Positions 22,617-30,234 of a stretch of DNA of 33,251 nucleotides are shown one piece after another. The translations under genes and the position numbers were made by a program. Position 1 is the first letter of the stretch. Every line of letters starts with the position of its first letter. Origin of the DNA: Methanosarcinales archaeon (GTDB lineage: Archaea > Halobacteriota > Methanosarcinia > Methanosarcinales > Methanocomedenaceae); assembly GCA_021108405.1 (NCBI GenBank), contig JAIOQW010000084.1, forward strand, positions 1 through 33,251. Reading direction: 5' to 3'. A model generated the notes under the pieces. That model worked only from the letters and a program-made list of their open reading frames with translations. It was not told the origin of the DNA and made no database searches.

Positions 22617-23216
22617 ATGTTTGAAGATACGATTGTGAAAGATTGGCCGTCTGTACGTGGAGATCATACAGTAGTAGATCCTGTATCACATATCTGTGTT
22701 GTTACATTGGCCAGTGATATGGAGCCGCTTGAAAACGTCTGTATGATGGGGAGCTGTAAGACCGAGAACCTGGGGATAGAAAAGATCATTGCCAACACTA
22801 TCTCTAATATTAATATAAGATATATCCTGATATGCGGACAGGAGTCAAGAGGTCATCTTTCAGGTAATACTCTACTCGCGGTACATGAAAATGGTATTGA
22901 TGAGCATGGCAGGATCATAAGCTCGCAAGGTGCCATACCATTTATTGAGAATATACCTACCCATGCCGTTGAGCGTTTCAGGCAGCAGGTAGAACTAATT
23001 GATAAGCGCGGTTTGGTTGATGCTAAAAAGATACAGGCAATAGTTGAAGAATATAGATCCAAAGGCGAACCGTTCTCCCAACCGCCCCTGATCCTTGAAT
23101 CAGCTAAAAAGAAAAAGACTCATTCGCCTGTGCAGGAGATCGCACATGGAGATATGATGATAGCTCAGGATATTCTAATGGACTCTGCCTCAGGAGTTAT
23201 ATTTGTTGAAGTATAA
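22617..23216 (+). CDS. mtrA: Tetrahydromethanopterin S-methyltransferase subunit A-like corrinoid protein, no membrane anchor
   Basis: The 199-residue protein matches MtrA across its cytoplasmic corrinoid-binding domain: WPSVRGDHTVVDPVSHICVV, GSCKTENLGIEKIIANTISN, RYILICGQESRGHLSGNTLL, HENGIDEHGRIISSQGAIPF, IENIPTHAVERFRQQVELID. MtrA normally continues to about 240 residues and ends in a membrane helix that anchors it in the Mtr complex. Here the C-terminus (DILMDSASGVIFVEV) is not a membrane helix, so the protein is soluble. The homologue of mtrH follows 24 bases later, while mtrEDCB, F and G are absent. It probably carries a methyl group on cobalt between methyl-H4MPT and another acceptor. 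The family is firm; the alternative role is inferred. Confidence 0.92.
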   Translation: MFEDTIVKDWPSVRGDHTVVDPVSHICVVTLASDMEPLENVCMMGSCKTENLGIEKIIANTISNINIRYILICGQESRGHLSGNTLLAVHENGIDEHGRIISSQGAIPFIENIPTHAVERFRQQVELIDKRGLVDAKKIQAIVEEYRSKGEPFSQPPLILESAKKKKTHSPVQEIAHGDMMIAQDILMDSASGVIFVEV

Positions 23217-23240
23217 TTAGTACAGACGGAATTGATAATT

Positions 23241-24173
23241 ATGTTTGTATTCCAAAAAGAGCAAGAGATCGTGAATATCGCTAATGTGAAGATAGGGGGC
23301 CAACCAGGGGAATTACCTACTGTACTGGCAGGAACCATTTTTTACAATAACCACCACATTGTCACAGATCCATTACAAGGCGTTTTCAATAGAAAGGATG
23401 CAGAGGGCCTCATTAATATACAGGACACACTTTCTGATGAAACAGGGAACCCTAATATGGTGCATATATATGCCCACACTTTTAGTGCTGCTGTAAAGTA
23501 TCTCGACTTTGTAAGCGAGCATACTGACTCCCCAATTCTTATAGATTCCACTGAATCAAAGGTACGGACAGCCACAGCCAGCTATGTAAGTGAGGTAGGA
23601 CTGGCTGATAAGACCATCTATAATAGCCTGAATATGTCAGTGACTGAAGATGAGATAGAAGCTCTTACTATATCAGATATTGATACTGCGATCATACTTG
23701 GTTTTAATGCAATGGATTCCGGTCTTAACGGGCGGATGCAATTACTGGAGGACGGAGGGAAAGTGCTGCCAAAGGGTCTGTTAGAGATTGCACAGGAATG
23801 CGGGATCAAAAAAAAACTGATCGACCCTAGCATCACACCTATGGGTGATGGTGCAGGCGTAGCATTGCGGATGTGCATCACTTCCAAGGCAAAATACGGG
23901 CATCCGGTTGGTTCAGGTATTCATAATGCACCTTCATCATGGAACTGGCTGCGAGGCAAAAAAAAGGAAGATATGCTTGTTGCAAAGATATGTGATATAG
24001 CCTCGACCGGACTTCAGCAGATGGCTGCAGGTGATTTTATTCTTTTTGGTCCGATCGAGAATGCTAAATATACATTCCCTTTAGCAGCAATGGCAGATAT
24101 CATGATCTCGGAAAGCGTTGCTGATCTTGGTAGTGAGCCTGTAGATGGTCATCCTGTATATAAACTTGTGTGA
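23241..24173 (+). CDS. mtrH: Tetrahydromethanopterin S-methyltransferase subunit H-like
   Basis: The 310-residue protein matches MtrH along its length: VFQKEQEIVNIANVKIGGQP, PTVLAGTIFY, DSTESKVRTATASYVSEVGL, YNSLNMSVTEDEIEAL, LIDPSITPMGDGAGVALRM, GHPVGSGIHNAPSSWNWLRG, FILFGPIENAKYTFPLAAMA. MtrH is the soluble subunit that moves the methyl group between N5 of tetrahydromethanopterin and the corrinoid of MtrA. Length equals the family's usual length. ATG 23241 is preferred over TTG 23232. Together with the anchorless MtrA it would make a two-protein methyltransferase module. Confidence 0.93.
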   Translation: MFVFQKEQEIVNIANVKIGGQPGELPTVLAGTIFYNNHHIVTDPLQGVFNRKDAEGLINIQDTLSDETGNPNMVHIYAHTFSAAVKYLDFVSEHTDSPILIDSTESKVRTATASYVSEVGLADKTIYNSLNMSVTEDEIEALTISDIDTAIILGFNAMDSGLNGRMQLLEDGGKVLPKGLLEIAQECGIKKKLIDPSITPMGDGAGVALRMCITSKAKYGHPVGSGIHNAPSSWNWLRGKKKEDMLVAKICDIASTGLQQMAAGDFILFGPIENAKYTFPLAAMADIMISESVADLGSEPVDGHPVYKLV

Positions 24174-24321
24174 ACTACCCCCTACATGTGGCTTTTAGGA
24201 TAGTGCCGGTGTTGGTATTCCCAGAATAAATTAAAAAATATCCTTATTTTCAATAAATAAGTATTTATATGAATAAAGTATATTTTATATGTGAATTATA
24301 TAAAATCAGGGGGTTAATATA

Positions 24322-24519
24322 ATTACAGAAGAGAAGAATAAAACACTGGCACTCGTATTGAGTTTTTTTATATCCGGATCAGGGCTATTATATATTGATC
24401 CGAAAAAGTATCTAACAAAATTTTTATTGTGTTTCTTATTATGCTGGCTATTTATCCCATGGATATTGGGACTTTATTGGACAGCTACTGCACCTGAATT
24501 TGATCAAGGAACTACTTAA
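24322..24519 (+). CDS. Small TM2-like membrane protein without an ATG start
   Basis: A 65-residue frame reads TEEKNKTLALVLSFFISGSG then LLYIDPKKYLTKFLLCF and LLCWLFIPWILGLYW, the pattern of TM2-domain proteins (short charged start, two helices linked by a turn). A stop lies upstream at 24302-24304 and no ATG, GTG or TTG follows, but AGGGGG at 24308-24313 is placed correctly for an ATT (24322) or ATA (24319) codon. Either a rare start codon is used or the gene is damaged. TATA-like sequences lie upstream. Confidence 0.5.
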   Translation: MTEEKNKTLALVLSFFISGSGLLYIDPKKYLTKFLLCFLLCWLFIPWILGLYWTATAPEFDQGTT

Positions 24520-24535
24520 TAATAGTGCGAGCTCC

Positions 24536-24621
24536 AGAACAAGAAAATGCTCACTTCGTTCGCATTTACTTGAGTACATCAAGTATTACTTGATGTACTA
24601 GAACAAAATCCTCGCTAACGC
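24536..24621. repeat. Hairpin element followed by a perfect 27-base palindrome
   Basis: AAAATGC (24544-24550) and GCATTT (24562-24567) surround TCACTTCGTTC; a near-copy lies at 28550-28587. Directly after it come AGTACATCAAGTA (24573-24585) and its exact complement at 24587-24599 with one base between. A half-element GAACAAAATCCTCGCTAACG ends the block. Confidence 0.78.
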
Positions 24622-24648
24622 CTGGATTAGAAAACGCTTAGGAGTTAC

Positions 24649-24683
24649 TTGAGTATATAATTAAAAAAAATTTATATACTCAA
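24649..24683. terminator. Bidirectional terminator-like hairpin
   Basis: TTGAGTATATA and TATATACTCAA pair perfectly around an A/T loop containing eight A. It lies between two convergent genes, five bases before the end of the secreted-protein gene on the - strand. Confidence 0.6.
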
Positions 24684-24688
24684 AAAAC

Positions 24689-25687
24689 TCATCCTAATGA
24701 CCATACAGTTATAATTTCTTGGATATCTGTTGCAGACATCGGATTTCCATCTACTGGTATATTATCCAACCAGTGGTGAATTGCATCTTGAACTTCGCTT
24801 GTAGTCACTGTAGTTCCACCATCTGAACCAGGGCCTAACCACTTATCCTTCCAATCAGGTCCTTTCCAGGTAAAATCGGTGATCACTACTTCATCACCCA
24901 ATCCACTTAATGGTGCCTTGCTTTCGTATAACCAGAAATTGAAATGAATAATTTCATTTCCTGGTTCCGGTACATCTCCGCCTGCATTTGTCCACCTATG
25001 GACCAGGGCGCTTGCTGGCGGTATACTGTTAATGTATTTACCATGATAGGTGCTAATTTCAACAATACCTGGTCTCCAGACCATATAATGAGTCAGGTCA
25101 GTATCACTATCTGTCAGATCAACCCTGAAACGTGTGCACTGATCACCACATCCCGGGCACTCACTGCAAGGTTGAACCACATATTGACCATTAGTATACT
25201 CATCCGGATTGCCCCATCTGGTAAATTCAATTGTCATCTCACGATTATGTTGCTGTGTAGCTTCAATATCCCATGTAAACAGACCGATAACCATCATCGG
25301 ATCAATGATATCAACTCGTTTGTTGGTCTGGAATACATAATTACCATAGCCCAAAGAAGTATCGAGATAAACTTCTGTACAATACCATTTGTCATCTTGC
25401 TTACTGATGGTCAGGTGAAGTCCGTCTCCATCAACCCATACATCATCCTCACTGCCTGAGAAATAATTAGGTCCGGGGCCAACCTGGAAATCACATTCTT
25501 TTACAATCCAATCATATCCGGCAAAGGATATGGTTCTAGTATCTTGAATTGCTTCCGGAACAAAGACAAACATCCCTGATTTTTGTGATAATTCCAAACC
25601 TGCAGATGCTGTTTGGGAAAGGCCTATTAACAGGCCAAGAATTATTAATATTTTAATTATATGTGTTTTTTGTTTCATATTTTTCAT
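24689..25687 (-). CDS. Secreted GH16-like lectin/glucanase-fold protein with dockerin-like C-terminus
   Basis: The 332-residue protein has an N-terminal signal peptide (hydrophobic IIKILIILGLLIGLSQTASA, predicted cut after residue 29). The central part (WIVKECDFQVGPGPNYFSG, DGLHLTISKQDDKWYCTEVY, GYGNYVFQTNKRVDIIDPMM, NREMTIEFTRWGNPDEYTNG) has the wording of the concanavalin-type fold of family 16 glycoside hydrolases, including the cell-surface layout of YGxYxF followed by EIDIE-like EMTIEF. The expected catalytic ExDxE appears only as EMTIEF, so activity is uncertain. A CxxC cluster (CSECPGCGDQC) is unusual. The C-terminus (VQDAIHHWLDNIPVDGNPMS then ATDIQEIITVWSLG) is a tail seen on Methanosarcinales surface proteins. 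Confidence 0.8.
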   Translation of the reverse strand: MKNMKQKTHIIKILIILGLLIGLSQTASAGLELSQKSGMFVFVPEAIQDTRTISFAGYDWIVKECDFQVGPGPNYFSGSEDDVWVDGDGLHLTISKQDDKWYCTEVYLDTSLGYGNYVFQTNKRVDIIDPMMVIGLFTWDIEATQQHNREMTIEFTRWGNPDEYTNGQYVVQPCSECPGCGDQCTRFRVDLTDSDTDLTHYMVWRPGIVEISTYHGKYINSIPPASALVHRWTNAGGDVPEPGNEIIHFNFWLYESKAPLSGLGDEVVITDFTWKGPDWKDKWLGPGSDGGTTVTTSEVQDAIHHWLDNIPVDGNPMSATDIQEIITVWSLG

Positions 25688-25804
25688 ATTTTCCGTCCTT
25701 TACGTTGTGATCTTAATTTCTTATAACTGTCGGGCATTATATTATTGGTTTACTGATAACGCATATTATTATACTTGCATATAAATTATGTGATTTAGAT
25801 GAAC

Positions 25805-27163
25805 CTACAAGAAATCATCCATATCAAATATCATAAACCCCATTTCACTTAATTCCTTTTTATTATCTATCTTTTTTACAATTAGCCCGAAATATTCTAT
25901 TCTTTTATCTTTATTCCACTTAACATAATCTGATTTTTCTTTTAATTTTCTAAGGATATTTAATGATTCTTTCAAGGAAACAGTTTTCCATTTGCATTCA
26001 ATAAATAATATCTCGTTAGAATCATCATTTAGAGCAATTAAATCAATTTCAATACCTTTATGCCACCAGCGGCCGACCCGTGTAAAATCTATCGGTCTTT
26101 TTTTCCAGAGAAATTCTGCTGATATTTTCTCAAAAACACGACCTATATAGCGATTAAATTCCACAGAAAAATTCCTGATTTTCTGATCATTATTTATAAG
26201 ACTTTTATTTGGAAAGACAAACCTGAACCAGAAGGTAAAATAATTATCAGTGATATAGTATCTGGCATTTCTTGATCGCTGGATATTATCAGTAACCGGA
26301 TAATCAGCTTTTACTATATTTAATATTGAGAGATTTGATAAATATTGTGATACTATAGATGTACTTAGTCCTGTGTAATTGACAATATCTCCGAATTTTG
26401 TCTTTCCAAAAGCTATAGCTTTTAGTATAGCGAAATATTTTGCAGGTTCTCTAAACTCATATTTTAACAGTATTTCTGCTTCCTCAAGAAGCAGGCTTTG
26501 TGTAGAGTAAAGTGTTTCAATTTCACTGATCTTGTTAATCCTATATTGTGCTTCTTTTAAGTAATAGGGTATTCCATCAGTTATTGCATATATCTTTATC
26601 AGGTCATCTATCCTGAAGGTAGGAAAAAACAATGACATGTGCCTGAATTCGAATGGTTTGACCTGTATTTGACCTGTCCGCCTCCCATAGAGCGGGCTTT
26701 TACTTCCAAGTACATGTTGCTCCATCATGCTTATTGAAGAGCCACACAGGATCATTACAATATTTGAATCACTAAGATAAAGATCCCAGGCTTTTTGGAA
26801 TATTGAAGGTATGGCTTTATTGCCGTTTATCAGATATGGATATTCGTCGATTATTATGATCAATCTTATTTCTGTTTTTGAAACCTCTTTTAATAAATTG
26901 ATCCAATCCAGGTCGGAAGATCTTATAAGATTATTATCCAACCTGTCAGCTACAAGTGTTTTAAATTCCGAAAGATTTTCAAGGTCTCCCCTTTCATCAG
27001 CAAGGAAATATATAGCATTCTTGTCCTTTGCAAATTCCTTTAAAAGTTCGGTTTTTCCAATTCTTCTTCTTCCGTATATTACAATGAATTCACTTCTATC
27101 TGATTCATGTGCAGAATTAAGATAATTAAGTTCTTTTTTCCGGTTTATGAATTGATTAAACAC
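25805..27163 (-). CDS. Archaeal AAA+ ATPase with DUF234 nuclease-like domain
   Basis: The 452-residue protein begins (M/V)FNQFINRKKELNYLNSAHE and has Walker A YGRRRIGKTELL, Walker B IRLIIIIDEYPYL, sensor-like MILCGSSISMMEQHVLG, a winged-helix stretch (FGDIVNYTGLSTSIVSQYLS) and the C-terminal DUF234 region with EIDLIALNDDSNEILFIECK, a PD-(D/E)XK-like D...ExK. GTG 27163 is chosen because the family starts at FxNRxxEL; the frame stays open to 27592, but that extension overlaps the opposite HTH gene and has no family similarity. Such ATPases are numerous in archaea and of unknown role. Confidence 0.88.
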   Translation of the reverse strand: MFNQFINRKKELNYLNSAHESDRSEFIVIYGRRRIGKTELLKEFAKDKNAIYFLADERGDLENLSEFKTLVADRLDNNLIRSSDLDWINLLKEVSKTEIRLIIIIDEYPYLINGNKAIPSIFQKAWDLYLSDSNIVMILCGSSISMMEQHVLGSKSPLYGRRTGQIQVKPFEFRHMSLFFPTFRIDDLIKIYAITDGIPYYLKEAQYRINKISEIETLYSTQSLLLEEAEILLKYEFREPAKYFAILKAIAFGKTKFGDIVNYTGLSTSIVSQYLSNLSILNIVKADYPVTDNIQRSRNARYYITDNYFTFWFRFVFPNKSLINNDQKIRNFSVEFNRYIGRVFEKISAEFLWKKRPIDFTRVGRWWHKGIEIDLIALNDDSNEILFIECKWKTVSLKESLNILRKLKEKSDYVKWNKDKRIEYFGLIVKKIDNKKELSEMGFMIFDMDDFL

Positions 27164-27272
27164 GATTATGCTAATTGTGATTAAACTATTTAGGCGTTTT
27201 GGTAAACGAAAATTTTTCAGAGATACTGTCCTTACAGCAATATACTTATAGTAAACACACATATATTGACAT

Positions 27273-27722
27273 ATGTTCATCCCTATCCAGGAAAAGCAAT
27301 TCGAATTCTGGCGGTTGCGGCGTAGCGGCCTACCTAACATTAACATTGCGCACTCCTTCAATATATCCAGACAGGCAGTATCCAGAGCGCTCATTACTAT
27401 GGATAAGCGCATTGAAGAAACACTGCTGGAAATGGCGCAGGCTAACCAGATAGAAGTAGAGAACCTTAACACTGAATACGGCATCCTATTAGGCCGCTCA
27501 GTACCCTTCAATGTCAGGACTGTTATCTTTATTTCCGCAAAGCACGGTATGCAGGTATGGTACGAGCATGAGGGAGATTGCAGTTCATGCACCAGATATA
27601 CTCAGTGTATAGAACTGTTGTGGGACCTTGCAGATGAGATGAATATCAAACTTGAGAAGACAGATGATCCTACAAAGCTGGCAGATGAGCTGTTTAATAA
27701 GCTAAGGGGATTGATGCTATAA
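27273..27722 (+). CDS. HTH transcription regulator with a cysteine motif
   Basis: The 149-residue protein has an N-terminal helix-turn-helix: EKQFEFWRLRRSGLPNINIA then HSFNISRQAVSRALITMD (residues about 7-44), similar to sigma-70 region-4 or MerR-type DNA-binding helices. The middle carries VRTVIFISAKHGMQVWYEHE and a C-S-S-C-x5-C motif (Cys103, Cys106, Cys112) that may bind zinc or iron. Similar proteins occur in methanogen genomes. The stop codon at 27720-27722 directly abuts the ATG of the DUF1673-like gene, so they are probably cotranscribed. Confidence 0.85.
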   Translation: MFIPIQEKQFEFWRLRRSGLPNINIAHSFNISRQAVSRALITMDKRIEETLLEMAQANQIEVENLNTEYGILLGRSVPFNVRTVIFISAKHGMQVWYEHEGDCSSCTRYTQCIELLWDLADEMNIKLEKTDDPTKLADELFNKLRGLML

Positions 27723-28550
27723 ATGAATGTAATGGGAATAATAAGAAAAACTATGAGCTGGTGTCCTTATATAAAAAACAGCAATTCTACAATATTTCAA
27801 AACAATGCTAAATATTTATCAAACGAAAAAAATACAATACCCAATACCATACCAATTCTATTAGAAAAAACCCCTCTTGAAGGACTGACTAAAGAAGCAC
27901 TCATTGTTAAAATTTACAATGTAGCCCTAGTATTTTTCATTTTTATCTACATGATATTAACTCTAATAACTTATTCATATAATTCTCCTTTATGTTATGA
28001 ATTGAAACCTGAACTAATATATGTATTATTATTAATATTATATTTTATAATGGCAATATTACATTTTATCCAAAGCCATTCAACTATTGAAATCAGTACT
28101 AACTGCATCAAAGTAGACACCTTATTTCATCGGATTACGGGCTCAACAACATACTCATTAGAATCTATTCATTCAATACAAGTAAAAGATAACGAAATAT
28201 ATAGATTAAACTATAAATTTGTGTTCATAATAGCAATACCATTATTATTTATTTTTTTCTCGCTGCCTTTCATTTTTCAGCTTATTGGAATGCCACTAAA
28301 AAATGTTATTATACTTTATATTCTTTTTTTCTGTTTAATCATATTTTTATTTAGTACTGGATATTATTCATATATTGCATCAAAGTCATCTTCCAGTATT
28401 CAAATCAAGTTTAGGCCATATCCTTTTTTCAACAGAATCAGGATACACACAAAGAACGCTTGTCAAATTGCTGATATGCTGGCACAAGTAAATAAGCATG
28501 AGCATAAACTGGATATAGATGAAAAAAAGGATAGTGGATGTAGTGAATAA
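27723..28550 (+). CDS. DUF1673-like membrane protein
   Basis: The 275-residue protein opens MNVMGIIRKTMSWCPYIKNS, which matches the start of the Methanosarcina DUF1673 family (N-terminal IRKxMGWCP). Four hydrophobic helices follow in two pairs (IYNVALVFFIFIYMILTLI, LIYVLLLILYFIMAILHFI, FVFIIAIPLLFIFFSLPFIF, VIILYILFFCLIIFLFSTG). Between the pairs lies a soluble domain of about 50 residues (STIEISTNCIKVDTLFHRIT) resembling a bacterial PH-like beta domain. Function unknown. The start touches the preceding gene's stop without any spacing, with AGGGGA about ten bases earlier. Confidence 0.8.
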   Translation: MNVMGIIRKTMSWCPYIKNSNSTIFQNNAKYLSNEKNTIPNTIPILLEKTPLEGLTKEALIVKIYNVALVFFIFIYMILTLITYSYNSPLCYELKPELIYVLLLILYFIMAILHFIQSHSTIEISTNCIKVDTLFHRITGSTTYSLESIHSIQVKDNEIYRLNYKFVFIIAIPLLFIFFSLPFIFQLIGMPLKNVIILYILFFCLIIFLFSTGYYSYIASKSSSSIQIKFRPYPFFNRIRIHTKNACQIADMLAQVNKHEHKLDIDEKKDSGCSE

Positions 28551-28587
28551 AACAAGAAAATGCTCACTTCGTTCGCATTTGCTTGAG
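28550..28587. repeat. Dispersed hairpin element (AAAATGC/GCATTT)
   Basis: AAAATGC (28557-28563) and GCATTT (28575-28580) enclose TCACTTCGTTC; CTTGAG follows. The first 30 bases are nearly identical to 24536-24567. It sits directly after the stop of the DUF1673-like gene. Confidence 0.75.
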
Positions 28588-28647
28588 ATATATTTTTGTA
28601 AAACCCCAACATCTGTAATAAATAATAATTACTGACAGGTAAGATCC

Positions 28648-29253
28648 ATGGATTTGCAAGAAATAAAGGGTGAGAAAATAATTGCTGATTACCTGATTCT
28701 TCTGGATATAATAGGAATAATAATTCCTTCTATTTTAGTCGGAGTAACAATAATGTTCTTAGATGGATTTTTCTTTAGTCATACTTATTTGACTTCTATA
28801 ATTGGATTTTCCATTATTTTTATAGGTTATGCAATATACCTACTTCAGAGTCATACAGTAGTAAATTTTACTGGTGATACAGTAATAATTCATAAACCCC
28901 TTCGCAAACCCATTATAATAAATAAAGAAGAAATTAAAAATACCGAAATTAAAAAGAATGAAAGTTATACATTCCGATGGATCTTCCGCATTATTTTCAT
29001 AGTTTTGCTGATCTATATGGTAATTAATACAATTAATGAAATACATTTATGCGAACAACAGTCTTATCCATTTATAGAAATGCTTTTTTCAATTGTCTCA
29101 ATAAACTTAGCATTTATATTAGTTCTTATATTAATAATTGGCTCGGAAATCAGATCACCATATCCAACTGCTCTCAAACTGGTTATGGGTTCTCACCGAT
29201 ATATCATCTTATGTGTAGATGATCCGGATAAATATATCAATAAACTGCAATAG
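28648..29253 (+). CDS. Four-helix membrane protein related to the preceding DUF1673-like gene
   Basis: The 201-residue protein has two helix pairs (YLILLDIIGIIIPSILVGVT, YLTSIIGFSIIFIGYAIYLL, FRWIFRIIFIVLLIYMVINT, MLFSIVSINLAFILVLILII) and a soluble beta segment between them (HTVVNFTGDTVIIHKPLRK). This layout repeats the one in the preceding gene without the N-terminal IRKTMSWCP part; the two may be paralogues. The start follows CAGGTAAGATCC. Function unknown. Confidence 0.75.
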   Translation: MDLQEIKGEKIIADYLILLDIIGIIIPSILVGVTIMFLDGFFFSHTYLTSIIGFSIIFIGYAIYLLQSHTVVNFTGDTVIIHKPLRKPIIINKEEIKNTEIKKNESYTFRWIFRIIFIVLLIYMVINTINEIHLCEQQSYPFIEMLFSIVSINLAFILVLILIIGSEIRSPYPTALKLVMGSHRYIILCVDDPDKYINKLQ

Positions 29254-29565
29254 GAACAAAATCCGACCGAAGGGAGGATTTTATTGACTGAGGCTCTTAA
29301 AAGAGCCGAAGATTAGAAGATTCGTAGAATCTTCGTCCGACATTATAGAGGAATGGGGGATTAAAAAATACGAAGTATTTTCGATTCAAGTTATACTTGA
29401 TATACTATAGAAAAATATGATTTGTTTAAAATGAGCATTCAACTATATCCGATAAAAAAAATTTTGTAGTCCGCCCATCCATCGACAAACTTAAATGTGA
29501 TGTTATCTTCCTACAATAAGCAGCTATAATTAATATACCATTCACAATTTCATCAGAGGTAATCA
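29254..29565. other. Intergenic region with four hairpins before the ABC operon
   Basis: No gene is seen. Hairpins occur in order: AAAATCC/GGATTTT (29258-29282, near-copy of 18204), GGCTCTT/AAGAGCC (29292-29307), GAAGATTC/GAATCTTC (29316-29334) and AAAATAC/GTATTTT (29365-29381) followed by CGATTCAAG. The last element and its flank are the mirror of 19066-19096. The remaining bases to 29565 are the operon leader. Confidence 0.7.
29525..29537 (+). promoter_or_regulatory. TATA box of the ABC export operon
   Basis: TATAATTAATATA lies about 30-40 bases before the ATG at 29566 in an otherwise plain leader, with GAGG at 29556-29559 as the ribosome-binding site. Confidence 0.5.
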
Positions 29566-30234
29566 ATGGAAGATGTTCTATCCATCAGGGATGTTGATAA
29601 AACCTATCACCTGGGAAAACTATCAGTTCCTGTACTTAAAAATATTAACATATCGATCAAGCACGGCGAGTTTGTAGCCATCATGGGCCCCTCCGGCAGT
29701 GGTAAGACTACACTAATGAACTTAATTGGCTGTCTTGACCGACCTAGCAGCGGTAAGATATTTATTGATAATGTGGATACATCTGGTCTTAATGATATGG
29801 AACTTGCCAGGATACGCGGTAAAAAGATCGGATTTGTATTCCAGACATTTAACCTTATTGCAAGATTTGATTCCTTTAAGAACGTTGAACTGCCCATGAT
29901 CTACCAGGATATAACAAAAACCAAACGAAAAGCACGTGCAAAAGAACTTCTCAAACAGTTCGGACTGGGAAATCGAATGAAACACAAACCCCCCGAACTC
30001 TCAGGAGGACAGCGCCAAAGGGTTGCTATAGCCAGATCACTGGTTAACAATCCCGGGATACTTTTAGCAGATGAACCCACAGGTAATCTCGACACCAGAA
30101 CAGGAGAAGAAATAATGGATATTTTCAAGACACTGAACTCAGAAGGAATGACCATTGTAATGGTTACCCATGAACATGATATAGGACAGATGTGCCATCG
30201 TATAATCAGGATAAGGGATGGTATGATAGTATGA
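29566..30234 (+). CDS. MacB/LolD-type ABC transporter ATP-binding protein
   Basis: The 222-residue ATPase has Walker A GPSGSGKT (residues 41-48), Q-loop FVFQTFNLI (about 90-98), signature LSGGQRQRVAIARS (145-158), Walker B ILLADEPTGNLD (165-176) and the H-loop MVTHEHD. This subfamily powers MacB/LolCDE-type permeases that work by mechanotransmission and do not form a membrane channel of their own. The stop codon overlaps the start of the next gene (ATGA), so the operon is tightly coupled. Confidence 0.95.
   Translation: MEDVLSIRDVDKTYHLGKLSVPVLKNINISIKHGEFVAIMGPSGSGKTTLMNLIGCLDRPSSGKIFIDNVDTSGLNDMELARIRGKKIGFVFQTFNLIARFDSFKNVELPMIYQDITKTKRKARAKELLKQFGLGNRMKHKPPELSGGQRQRVAIARSLVNNPGILLADEPTGNLDTRTGEEIMDIFKTLNSEGMTIVMVTHEHDIGQMCHRIIRIRDGMIV

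Noticed and set aside
23241-24173. Gene as CobT-like phosphoribosyltransferase
   Set aside because: Considered because it neighbours a corrinoid protein, but the blocks (KIGGQPGELPTVLAGTIFY, GSGIHNAPSSWNW, GPIENAK) are those of MtrH.
27164-27592. N-terminal extension of the DUF234-type ATPase
   Set aside because: It has no family similarity, overlaps the HTH gene on the other strand, and the family begins at the FxNRxxEL motif.
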